DNA of 7,060 nt from a bacterium (GTDB lineage: Bacteria; Hydrothermota; UBA3073; JACQXS01; JAUWAR01): the NCBI GenBank assembly GCA_030601965.1, contig JAUWAR010000066.1, positions 1 through 7,060 on the forward strand, written 5' to 3'. Positions 1 through 5,784 of the stretch are shown piece by piece. The position numbers and the translations under genes are program-made. How positions within the stretch are numbered: position 1 is the first letter of the stretch; each line of letters starts with the position of its first letter. The notes under the pieces were generated by a model, which did not search any database, was not told the DNA's origin, and saw nothing but the letters and a program-made list of their open reading frames with translations.

Positions 1-40
1 AATCAATGAGTGATAAACACTGCAAGCCTTTAAATTTCAT
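1..40 (-). CDS. Possible start of a further operon gene, cut by the window edge
   Basis: An ATG at 40-38 lies nine bases after the stop codon of the preceding minus-strand gene and opens a frame that stays open to the window edge, reading MKFKGLQCLSLID. The spacing suits another operon member, and the basic then hydrophobic N-terminus could begin an export signal, but thirteen codons are too few to judge. There is no clear Shine-Dalgarno; the preceding bases are AAAGACCTTGA. It could be a chance open stretch. Confidence 0.3.
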   Translation of the reverse strand, partial: MKFKGLQCLSLID

Positions 41-49
41 TCAAGGTCT

Positions 50-1081
50 TTATAATCTTTTTGCAATGACTACTTCTGCCTTTTTTGTCTCTACTTTGTT
101 AGAACTTTTATCCTCTGCTTGTAGATAAACAATATAAATACCCATAGGCAGAATATTACCTTTATCGTTTTTCCCATTCCAGATAGTCCTTAAACTTGAA
201 CCTGATAAATCTCCGTCCATAAGTTTCCTTACCCTTCTACCTCTTCTATCATAGATGTAAATCTTGATATACGCTTCGTTATAGGGAAGTTTATAAGATA
301 TATATGTTACTTTGTTTTCAGGTTCATTTGGTGAAAAAGGATTTGGAGAAATATCAAGAGATAATGTTTGTTTTATAGTAAAGGAGTCTATATAAGTTAT
401 CTTCCCTGCTGAAATTGTCCAGGGGGCAGAAGTTTCTGTATAGCCAGTAATTGATTCACCCTCCCTACTTGTAAAAGAGAGCGAAGATATTGTTCCAGTA
501 GGAACTGCAACCCGAAATTGTCCTAAATTTAGAGGATAACTTTCATTGATTTGATTATCTTCTGTTATATAAGTTCCAACCACTTCTGAATCACTTTTTG
601 CAAGAACTACACTGTTTTCAAGTGGACTATCAAGATTTGGATTAGAAAATATAGTCCCAACAAGCCATCCTCCTTCAGTAGTCATATCAAGGATTTTAAA
701 ATCAGGGTAATCAATCTGTGTATCCCATTCTTCTTTACCATTTCTGATTTTATATTTTATATAATAATTATTACTCAACGGTTCTTTATGTATGCGAAGA
801 AAAGCCCATCCAATACGAGTAGATGCTGTATCTTGAGAAAAAGGTTGATACCCGGTCCAGCCATATTTCCATTCCATCTCCTCAGACTCCCATATCTGTG
901 AGATTGCAGAATTTTGGTCCTTATCGAATACCCATAAACAAAATTCATACTCTGTATCAGGAGGCAACTCAGATGCCTTGACTTTCACAACAAATGGTGT
1001 AGAGTCATTAGCCGCATTTGGAAGTATTTCAATGCCTCCTGTAACAGAAACAAGTGATATGAGAAGAATATGGCAAATCAT
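50..1081 (-). CDS. Secreted protein with C-terminal FlgD-type Ig-like domain
   Basis: Residues 241-343 form a recognisable FlgD Ig-like / secretion-tail module. They contain the SPNPFSP entry motif (245-251), a YDRRGRRVRKLMDG strand-turn, WNGKNDKG (301-308) and GIYIVYLQA (314-322). In the family such tails end extracellular proteins of Bacteroidota-like and candidate-phylum bacteria, often with a surface or secretion role. Residues 1-14 are hydrophobic (ICHILLISLVSV) and probably an export signal, but no Lys or Arg precedes them, which is unusual. The frame upstream reads EFRVENKL before a stop and offers no ATG, GTG or TTG, so the ATG at 1081 is the only standard start. Residues about 25-235 look beta-rich, with many Trp and Tyr, and match no family I recognise. 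The gene starts 16 bases after rnc and is probably cotranscribed with it. Export is inferred; the specific function is unknown. Confidence 0.8.
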   Translation of the reverse strand: MICHILLISLVSVTGGIEILPNAANDSTPFVVKVKASELPPDTEYEFCLWVFDKDQNSAISQIWESEEMEWKYGWTGYQPFSQDTASTRIGWAFLRIHKEPLSNNYYIKYKIRNGKEEWDTQIDYPDFKILDMTTEGGWLVGTIFSNPNLDSPLENSVVLAKSDSEVVGTYITEDNQINESYPLNLGQFRVAVPTGTISSLSFTSREGESITGYTETSAPWTISAGKITYIDSFTIKQTLSLDISPNPFSPNEPENKVTYISYKLPYNEAYIKIYIYDRRGRRVRKLMDGDLSGSSLRTIWNGKNDKGNILPMGIYIVYLQAEDKSSNKVETKKAEVVIAKRL

Positions 1082-1097
1082 TAACTTGTTTTCAACT

Positions 1098-1769
1098 CTA
1101 AACTCTTAACTTCATATATGCTTGTTTTGCCGCTTCTTTTTCTGCCTCTTGTTTTGAATAGCCTCTACCTTTTCCATACAATTTATCTCCAATCCACAGT
1201 TCTATCTCAAATATTCTGTTATGAGGCGGACCTTGTTCAGATACTACCTTATAAATAGGATAAACCCCATACCCTTTTAGACACTGCTCCTGGAGCAGAC
1301 TTTTATGGTCCCTTTCTTTTAAAATCTTACCTGCCTCTTTGAGGAGTGTCTTTTTGATGAAATGTTCGGTTTTTTCAATTCCCTGGTCAAGGTAGATTGC
1401 CGCTATCAGTGCTTCGTATGCTCCAGCAAGGATAGATTCATTTGCTTTCACCCCTTTGGCAAGTAGAATGTATTTATCTATATGAATTCCTTTGGCAATG
1501 CGTGCAAGTGCACTACCTGCGACTAATTTAGATTTTGCCTTTGTAAGATACCCCTCATTCTCTTCTGAATTTAAGAAAAGATACTTACTTACTATGAAAC
1601 TTAATATCGTATCTCCGAGAAACTCCAAAGTCTCGTTTGAATTAGATATCACTGAGCTATGGGTAAGAGATTTTTCAAGAAGTGAAGTATCAGTAAAAAC
1701 AATGCTGAACTTACTCTGGAACTCTTGTAGGAGGGACATTCCTGTCCCGATATCTTCCTTTTGTGGCAT
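1098..1769 (-). CDS. rnc: Ribonuclease III
   Basis: RNase III is a homodimeric Mg-dependent endonuclease that cuts double-stranded RNA in rRNA maturation and mRNA decay. The catalytic domain (about 12-155) carries the signature NETLEFLGD at 45-53, giving E46, E49 and D53 as counterparts of E. coli E38, E41 and D45. The second metal-binding motif reads AGAYEALIAAIYLD (115-128): E119 matches E. coli E117, but the Asp usual at the position of E. coli D114 is Gly116. A double-stranded-RNA-binding domain fills about 156-223, ending GYSKQEAEKEAAKQAYMKL. The length, 223 residues, is normal. The ATG abuts the fabF stop (TGAATG) and GGAAG sits six bases upstream, so this start and translational coupling are likely; Met11 is a weaker alternative. 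The Gly substitution may lower metal affinity rather than abolish activity. Confidence 0.95.
   Translation of the reverse strand: MPQKEDIGTGMSLLQEFQSKFSIVFTDTSLLEKSLTHSSVISNSNETLEFLGDTILSFIVSKYLFLNSEENEGYLTKAKSKLVAGSALARIAKGIHIDKYILLAKGVKANESILAGAYEALIAAIYLDQGIEKTEHFIKKTLLKEAGKILKERDHKSLLQEQCLKGYGVYPIYKVVSEQGPPHNRIFEIELWIGDKLYGKGRGYSKQEAEKEAAKQAYMKLRV
1733..1748 (-). promoter_or_regulatory. Small GNRA-loop hairpin at the 5' end of the rnc reading frame
   Basis: In the minus-strand transcript GGGACA and TGTCCC form a perfect six-base stem closed by a GGAA loop, a GNRA-type tetraloop. It spans about codons 8-13 and contains the alternative ATG (Met11). It might restrict internal initiation or stabilise the 5' end. 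E. coli rnc is autoregulated by cleavage of 5' stem-loops, but this one is short for an RNase III target, so the role is speculative. Confidence 0.4.
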
Positions 1770-3002
1770 TCAAAACTTCCGAATAGCTAATGTTATATTG
1801 TGTCCACCAAACCCAAATGAGTTTGAGAGAGCTGCTCTAACTTCTATTTTTCTGGATGTATGTGCAGTGTAATCAAGGTCACATTCTGGGTCAGGATTGT
1901 CAAGATTTCTCGTGGGGTGTATGATTCCCTGTTTTACAGAGAGGACTGTGGCAATAAACTCCACACCGCCCGTAGCACCTAAAAGGTGGCCTATCATAGA
2001 CTTTGTTGATGATATAGATACTCTTTTCGCATATTTTCCAAAAGTTTTTTTAATTGCATTAGTTTCTGCTCTGTCATTAAGTTGAGTGGATGTTCCGTGT
2101 GCGTTAATATAATCAATCTCATTGCAAGAGAGATTCCCCTGCTCCATTGCCAGTTTCATAGCTCTTGCAGGTTGTTCTCCAAGAGGGTCAGGTGCAGTGA
2201 TATGATAGGCATCACAGGTCATACCACATCCTACCATTTCACAGTAAATAGGGGCATTTCTGGCAAGGGCATGCTCTAACTCTTCTAAAATACATACTCC
2301 TGCTCCCTCTCCTACTATAAATCCATCTCTATCCCTGGCAAATGGTCTTGATGACTTTTCTGGCTCATCGTTTCTTGTTGAGAGTGCTTTCATATTAGAG
2401 AACCCTGCTACACAGAGTGGAGTTATAGGGGCTTCAGATCCTCCTGCAATCATAATATCGGCATCTCCGGTCTTTATTATTCTATATGCCTCACCAATTG
2501 CATGAGCCCCTGAGGCACAGGCAGATACTATCGCAAAGTTTGGACCCTTTGCACCCACTCTTATCGCAACCTCACCAGATGCCATATTTATTACCATCAT
2601 CGGAACAAATAAAGGACTTACTCTTCTTGGGGAGACTGCGAGTTTTTTGAATTCAGTTTCCCAGGTCTCTATACCTCCTATTCCAGATGCTATTATAACA
2701 CCAATTTTTGTAGGGTCCTCTTTCTCTAAGTATAGTTTTGTATCTGCTATAGCATCCAGAGATGCCGCTATAGCGAACTGGACAAATCTATCTGTTCTGC
2801 GAATTTCCTTTGGAGAAAGGTATTTAGATGGGTCAAAGTCCTGAATCTCAGCCGCAATCTTCACAGAAAAATCATCTGTATTAAATCTTGTAATTTTTCC
2901 TACCCCATTTTTCCCTTTTAGTGCCGCTGTCCAGAATTCATCCTTAGATAGCCCAATGGGTGTTATTGCACCCAACCCTGTAATTACAATTCTCCTCTCC
3001 AT
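1770..3002 (-). CDS. fabF: 3-oxoacyl-[acyl-carrier-protein] synthase II (KAS II)
   Basis: FabF condenses malonyl-ACP with a growing acyl-ACP in cytosolic type II fatty-acid synthesis. The thiolase-fold protein has the full Cys-His-His triad: C162 in VSACASGAHAIG, H302 in INAHGTSTQLND and H339 in TKSMIGHLLGATGG, with K334 just before it. The N-terminus MERRIVITGLGAITPIG and the gating-loop motif NSFGFGGHN (394-402) are typical, and 410 residues is the usual length. The ATG at 3002 matches family N-termini although only TTTTTAGAT precedes it; a purine-rich GGAGAGGAG lies just after the start, in codons 2-4. It lies 48 bases after acpP, which encodes its carrier, and directly before rnc. Initiation without a good ribosome site may rely on readthrough from acpP. 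Confidence 0.97.
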   Translation of the reverse strand: MERRIVITGLGAITPIGLSKDEFWTAALKGKNGVGKITRFNTDDFSVKIAAEIQDFDPSKYLSPKEIRRTDRFVQFAIAASLDAIADTKLYLEKEDPTKIGVIIASGIGGIETWETEFKKLAVSPRRVSPLFVPMMVINMASGEVAIRVGAKGPNFAIVSACASGAHAIGEAYRIIKTGDADIMIAGGSEAPITPLCVAGFSNMKALSTRNDEPEKSSRPFARDRDGFIVGEGAGVCILEELEHALARNAPIYCEMVGCGMTCDAYHITAPDPLGEQPARAMKLAMEQGNLSCNEIDYINAHGTSTQLNDRAETNAIKKTFGKYAKRVSISSTKSMIGHLLGATGGVEFIATVLSVKQGIIHPTRNLDNPDPECDLDYTAHTSRKIEVRAALSNSFGFGGHNITLAIRKF

Positions 3003-3024
3003 ATCTAAAAAGAATCAAAATATC

Positions 3025-3052
3025 AAAAGATCTTTCGATTTTTGGATCTTTT
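3025..3052 (-). terminator. Intercistronic hairpin between acpP and fabF, possible partial terminator
   Basis: In the transcript AAAAGATC (3052-3045) pairs perfectly with GATCTTTT (3032-3025) across a 12-base loop. The hairpin begins within the acpP stop codon and is followed by U-rich sequence (GATATTTTGATTC). The stem is mostly A-U and no long U tract follows at once, so full termination is unlikely. Attenuation or a stabilised acpP 3' end would fit the excess of acyl carrier protein that cells need over FabF. Confidence 0.35.
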
Positions 3053-3293
3053 AATCTTTGGATTTTATTTTTTCTTCTATATATTTTATTGATGCACCGA
3101 CCGTAGTGAGTTTTTCTGCCTCTTCATCAGGAACTTCTATACCAAACTTTTCCTCAAGTGCCATAACGATTTCCACAGTGTCTAATGAATCTGCTCCAAG
3201 GTCTTCTATAAACCGCGCATCATCTGTGATTTGTTTCTCTTCAACACCTAACTTCTCTATAATTATATTTCTTACATCATCTTGTACTGACAT
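3051..3293 (-). CDS. acpP: Acyl carrier protein
   Basis: This small acidic protein carries acyl chains on a 4'-phosphopantetheine arm during fatty-acid and lipid synthesis. The attachment motif DLGADSLD places the modified serine at S36, and helix II continues TVEIVMALEEKFGIEVPDEE, matching the family closely. The frame opens 18 codons further upstream, but the chosen ATG gives 80 residues, the normal length. A strong AGGAGG (3304-3299) lies five bases before it, and the extra N-terminal residues (MTLISTHQLANHND) do not belong to the family. It is the first gene of the acpP-fabF-rnc operon and provides FabF's substrate carrier. A promoter lies upstream in the spacer shared with iorB. Confidence 0.97.
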   Translation of the reverse strand: MSVQDDVRNIIIEKLGVEEKQITDDARFIEDLGADSLDTVEIVMALEEKFGIEVPDEEAEKLTTVGASIKYIEEKIKSKD

Positions 3294-3298
3294 ATTCC

Positions 3299-3304
3299 CC
3301 TCCT
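3299..3304 (-). promoter_or_regulatory. acpP: Shine-Dalgarno that fixes the acpP start
   Basis: AGGAGG, followed by GG and AAT, lies five bases before the ATG at 3293. It decides against the longer open frame that begins at 3347. It is one of only three strong ribosome sites in the window, as expected for a highly expressed gene. Confidence 0.85.
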
Positions 3305-3354
3305 TATCGTTATGATTGGCTAATTGATGAGTGCTAATGAGTGTCAATTAACTA

Positions 3355-3382
3355 ATTAACCATTTAACCAAATTATTGTCAA
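3355..3382 (-). promoter_or_regulatory. Promoter of the acpP-fabF-rnc operon
   Basis: A consensus -35 TTGACA (3382-3377) is followed after 16 bases by GTTAAT (3360-3355), a four-of-six match to the -10 consensus. Transcription would begin near 3348 and leave a leader of about 55 bases before acpP. The -10 region lies in a run of GTTAAT-like words that could also be an operator. The -35 call is good; the exact -10 is less sure. Confidence 0.6.
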
Positions 3383-3393
3383 GATTTTTTTTC

Positions 3394-3420
3394 TTGACTT
3401 TTTTAATATTAGGCTATAAA
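3394..3420 (+). promoter_or_regulatory. iorB: Promoter of iorB, giving a nearly leaderless mRNA
   Basis: TTGACT (3394-3399) and TATAAA (3415-3420) are separated by 15 bases, slightly short for a sigma-70 type promoter. A T-tract lies directly upstream. Transcription would start near 3427, only a few bases before the ATG at 3431, and no Shine-Dalgarno is present. This implies leaderless or near-leaderless translation. Confidence 0.55.
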
Positions 3421-3430
3421 TTTTTTTTAA

Positions 3431-4000
3431 ATGACAAAATCTATATTAATAACAGGTGTCGGAGGACAAGGGATACTACTTGCAGGGGATATTATTGCTC
3501 AAACTGCTATGGAATCAGGTTATGATGTTAAAAAAAGTGAAATCCATGGAATGGCACAAAGAGGGGGGTCAGTTGTCTCCGCTGTTAGATACGGAGATAA
3601 AGTTTATTCTCCACTCATCAGTAAGGGTGAAGCAGATATTATTCTCGCATTTGAGAAATTAGAGGCACTAAGAGTGCTTCCCTATCTTAAAAGAAGTGGA
3701 GAGTATATTGTGAATGATTATGAGTTTCCACCTTTGTCAGTGGTAATGGATGAGGAACAATATCCAGATAATACTACACAAAGATTAAAAGAAGTTGCCG
3801 GAAATGTATCAGTAGTAAAAGGCATAGAACTTGCAAAAAAGACAGGAAATATTAGAACTACTAATATGGTTCTTGTAGGAGCTCTTGCGACCAGACTTGG
3901 TTTTCGGGGCGAAAAATGTCTCTCTGTAATTGAGAAAAGGGTTCCGAGAAAGACCCTTGAAGCAAATAGGACTGCTTTTCTCTTGGGGTTCTCCACCTAA
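3431..4000 (+). CDS. iorB: Indolepyruvate:ferredoxin oxidoreductase beta subunit (2-oxoacid oxidoreductase gamma-domain protein)
   Basis: The product matches IorB, the small subunit that with IorA oxidatively decarboxylates aryl 2-oxoacids such as indolepyruvate to acyl-CoA, reducing ferredoxin, in anaerobic amino-acid catabolism. The N-terminus ILITGVGGQGILLAGDII (5-22) is the conserved glycine-rich motif of the 2-oxoacid oxidoreductase gamma domain. EIHGMAQRGGSVVSAVRYG (38-56) is the second family signature, and 189 residues is the normal size. The large thiamine-diphosphate and iron-sulfur subunit IorA, usually adjacent, is not in this window, so its partner must be encoded elsewhere. A gamma subunit of a related 2-oxoacid oxidoreductase is the main alternative, though IorB fits better by motif and length. 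The 3' end overlaps the convergent cvpA frame by 140 bases. Confidence 0.88.
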   Translation: MTKSILITGVGGQGILLAGDIIAQTAMESGYDVKKSEIHGMAQRGGSVVSAVRYGDKVYSPLISKGEADIILAFEKLEALRVLPYLKRSGEYIVNDYEFPPLSVVMDEEQYPDNTTQRLKEVAGNVSVVKGIELAKKTGNIRTTNMVLVGALATRLGFRGEKCLSVIEKRVPRKTLEANRTAFLLGFST

Positions 4001-4460
4001 TCTTTTCGTGCATATTAGATGGAACAAGCCCTTTTATTATCATGAGTTCTTTTAACACAAGTGGGCCAATTTTTGATTCCTTTAAGACCTGTTGCCCTTT
4101 TGGGAATGCCGAAACACTGAGAGAAATGAGACCACAGATAATGCTCCCTATGAGAAGTCCAATCATACCTCCAACAAGTTTATCTATCCACCTAAGATGT
4201 ATAAATTTTATTATTTTCTTTACGATAATACCAATCAGGTTTATAAGAATTGCAATGAGAAGAAATAGAATAATAAATGCAACAACATTAGAGACTTCAG
4301 GGTTCCATGGCAATGTATATGCAAGGGCTTTAAAAGTTCTTGAGGCAATAACAATACCTATGATAATGCCTGCCATTCCAAACACTGCCTGGAGTAATCC
4401 TTTTAGAAGTCCATAAACAGTGCATACTGTGATTACTACTATGAGAATAATATCAAACAT
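3861..4460 (-). CDS. cvpA: CvpA-family membrane protein with a C-terminal extension antisense to iorB
   Basis: CvpA-family proteins are small inner-membrane proteins; E. coli CvpA is linked to colicin V export and envelope stress tolerance. The sequence shows about four hydrophobic segments (roughly 3-20, 28-46, 58-82 and 97-118), with the family-like linker LRWIDKLVGGMIGLLIG (89-105). Similarity appears to end near residue 153 (LVPSNMHEK). The last 46 residues are hydrophilic, resemble nothing I know and are antisense to the iorB C-terminus. An extra base in the T run at 4003-4006 would end the protein at a TAG (3999-3997) overlapping the iorB stop, at about 154 residues, close to the usual family length. 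So the extension is a real readthrough, a recent frameshift or a sequencing error. The ATG at 4460 lacks a Shine-Dalgarno. Confidence 0.75.
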   Translation of the reverse strand: MFDIILIVVITVCTVYGLLKGLLQAVFGMAGIIIGIVIASRTFKALAYTLPWNPEVSNVVAFIILFLLIAILINLIGIIVKKIIKFIHLRWIDKLVGGMIGLLIGSIICGLISLSVSAFPKGQQVLKESKIGPLVLKELMIIKGLVPSNMHEKIRWRTPREKQSYLLQGSFSEPFSQLQRDIFRPENQVWSQELLQEPY

Positions 4461-4484
4461 GGTCTATAGTCTATGGTTTACAGT

Positions 4485-4509
4485 CTATCAACTATACACT
4501 ATCAACTAT
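4485..4509. repeat. Short direct repeat in the cvpA / TPR-gene spacer
   Basis: CTATCAACTAT occurs twice, at 4485-4495 and 4499-4509, separated by ACA. Related CTAT words continue leftward (GTCTATGGTTTACA, GGTCTATAGTCTATGG). The repeat overlaps the cvpA -10 element and lies upstream of the TPR gene, so it could bind a regulator, or it may be a simple degenerate intergenic repeat. Confidence 0.6.
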
Positions 4510-4520
4510 CTTGTTGTCAA
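4491..4520 (-). promoter_or_regulatory. Promoter of cvpA
   Basis: A perfect TTGACA (4520-4515) is followed after 18 bases by TATAGT (4496-4491), a close -10 match. Transcription would begin near 4484 and leave a leader of about 24 bases before the ATG, without a Shine-Dalgarno. The -35 lies only about ten bases before the TPR gene's ribosome site, so the two regulatory regions are packed together. Confidence 0.65.
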
Positions 4521-4528
4521 GAAAAAAT

Positions 4529-4533
4529 GGAGG
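4529..4533 (+). promoter_or_regulatory. Shine-Dalgarno of the LapB-like gene
   Basis: GGAGG lies six bases before the ATG at 4540. An in-frame TAA at 4534-4536 rules out any longer N-terminus. This matters because it shows the absence of a membrane anchor is not a start-site error. Confidence 0.85.
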
Positions 4534-4539
4534 TAAAAA

Positions 4540-5571
4540 ATGGAGAAATTACAATATTCTGATATTCTGATTTCTGAAACCAGAAAAGAGATGGTGGATA
4601 AGTTAGAGAGATTTACAAGGGCTCATCCAACAGATATGCTTGCGTATTTAAAACTTGGTGATTTAGAAAGAGAAAATGGTTCCTCAAAGGTTGCAACAAG
4701 GCTTCATAAGACTCTACTTGCAAATCCATCAACTTCTCCTGAAATCAGAAGACGGATATACAGAAGTATCATAAGAGATTATATTTCTATTCCTGATTAT
4801 GAGTCTACAATCTCATTTTGTAAGGAATTGGAAAAAATAGCCAGAGATGATGTTTCATCTTTACAACTTATAGATGAGGTATATGAAGATAACCAACTCT
4901 GGAATGAGGCTTTGCAAATTAGACAAAGGATACTCAAATTAAAAGACGCGACAGACAACACAACCCTTGGTATTCTTCATTCTTTTATAGGTAAGGAGCT
5001 TTTAAAACAAGGAAAGGGAAATGAGGGGTTAAAGCACCTGAAACAATCACTGAAATTAGATGAACTCTGTGTTACAGGTATGCTTTTTCTGGCAGAATAT
5101 TATTATGGGAAAAACCGGGACAAGGAGGCTATAAGTCTGTTTATGAAAATCCTCAAAGAGATGCCCGGATATAGCACTCCTGTATTTGAGAGACTTGAAA
5201 AACTCTTATATGAAAAAGGAAGGTTCTCAGAGATGGTAACCATATACGAAAATTTCTTGAATGACCATCCAGACCATTCTCCGACTCTTCTGAGCCTTGC
5301 ACTTTTATACAAGAAGAGGGGCGACGATGCTCAGGCGGTTGACTTTTTGAAGAGAGTATTGGAACTTGATAGCAAAAATATAGAGGCTATAAAAGAGCTC
5401 GTTCAATTATATCTTGTCTCCAAGGATTCCCCCAGGGCGACGGAATTAATAGACCAACTTCTTCATATTCTCAAGCCCACAACGGGATTCAGGTGTGAAA
5501 ACTGCGGGCATAGGTTTAAAGACTTCCTGTTCAGGTGTCCCAACTGCAAGAAGTGGATGACAATAAAATAA
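4540..5571 (+). CDS. LapB/YciM-like TPR protein with C-terminal rubredoxin-type zinc ribbon, no membrane anchor
   Basis: Residues about 35-305 are built from helical tetratricopeptide repeats; the clearest are LHSFIGKELLKQGKGNEGLK (145-164) and LALLYKKRGDDAQAVDFLKR. The C-terminus reads FRCENCGHRFKDF then LFRCPNCKKWMTIK, a CxxC-x10-CxxC metal-binding knuckle (C319, C322, C333, C336). It closely matches the rubredoxin-like tail of LapB, which in E. coli works with FtsH to control LpxC and so lipopolysaccharide synthesis. LapB proteins start with one membrane helix; here residues 1-40 are charged and hydrophilic, so this version would be cytosolic or recruited by a partner. At 343 residues it is somewhat shorter than E. 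coli LapB (389). Orthology to LapB is an inference; an unrelated TPR/zinc-ribbon scaffold is possible. It is divergent from cvpA, and no clear terminator follows. Confidence 0.8.
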   Translation: MEKLQYSDILISETRKEMVDKLERFTRAHPTDMLAYLKLGDLERENGSSKVATRLHKTLLANPSTSPEIRRRIYRSIIRDYISIPDYESTISFCKELEKIARDDVSSLQLIDEVYEDNQLWNEALQIRQRILKLKDATDNTTLGILHSFIGKELLKQGKGNEGLKHLKQSLKLDELCVTGMLFLAEYYYGKNRDKEAISLFMKILKEMPGYSTPVFERLEKLLYEKGRFSEMVTIYENFLNDHPDHSPTLLSLALLYKKRGDDAQAVDFLKRVLELDSKNIEAIKELVQLYLVSKDSPRATELIDQLLHILKPTTGFRCENCGHRFKDFLFRCPNCKKWMTIK

Positions 5572-5707
5572 AAGAGACTTTTGCAATTCAGATAATTTTG
5601 AATCCGTAGCCCAATCCATCTCGTTTCTATAAAAATCCAAAATGTAACCTGAAGACTTATCCCCCAATTCCTTTTCTTAAATACAATACATCTTTTTAAA
5701 ATGAAAT

Positions 5708-5757
5708 AAAAAAAATTAAAAAAACCTCTTGACAACTTTAAAAAGGGTTATTATATA
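5708..5757 (+). promoter_or_regulatory. Strong promoter of the recombinase gene with A-tract UP-like element
   Basis: TTGACA (5729-5734), a 17-base spacer and TATATA (5752-5757) form a near-consensus sigma-70 type promoter. A-tracts at about 5708-5724 lie just upstream of the -35, as in UP elements. Transcription would start near 5764. The roughly 20-base leader has a small five-base hairpin (TTTAG/CTAAA, 5761-5775) and no Shine-Dalgarno, so transcription looks strong and translation weak. The rest of the 5572-5784 spacer shows no gene or terminator. Confidence 0.75.
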
Positions 5758-5784
5758 TATTTTAGAAAAACTAAACTATTACTT

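Noticed and set aside
1492..2844. Plus-strand open frames opposite rnc and fabF
   Set aside because: They are antisense to well-conserved genes, with no initiation signals or recognisable products.
3325..3345. GAGTGCTAA on the plus strand, one half of a CIRCE heat-shock operator
   Set aside because: The partner TTAGCACTC at nine bases' distance is absent, and the downstream genes are not chaperones.
3294..3347. Longer acyl carrier protein starting at 3347
   Set aside because: The extra 18 residues do not fit the family, and the strong ribosome site points to the ATG at 3293.
4477..4505. Plus-strand promoter for the TPR gene (TTTACA, 17 bases, TATCAA)
   Set aside because: The -10 match is poor and it lies in repeat sequence; a promoter must exist but I cannot place it with confidence.
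5585..5603. ATTCA/TGAAT inverted repeat after the TPR gene as a terminator
   Set aside because: The stem is only five A-T-rich pairs and no T-tract follows.
5446..5735. Minus-strand open frames overlapping the TPR gene's 3' end and the spacer
   Set aside because: Two overlapping frames are open, neither has a ribosome site or family resemblance, and much of their length is antisense to the zinc ribbon.
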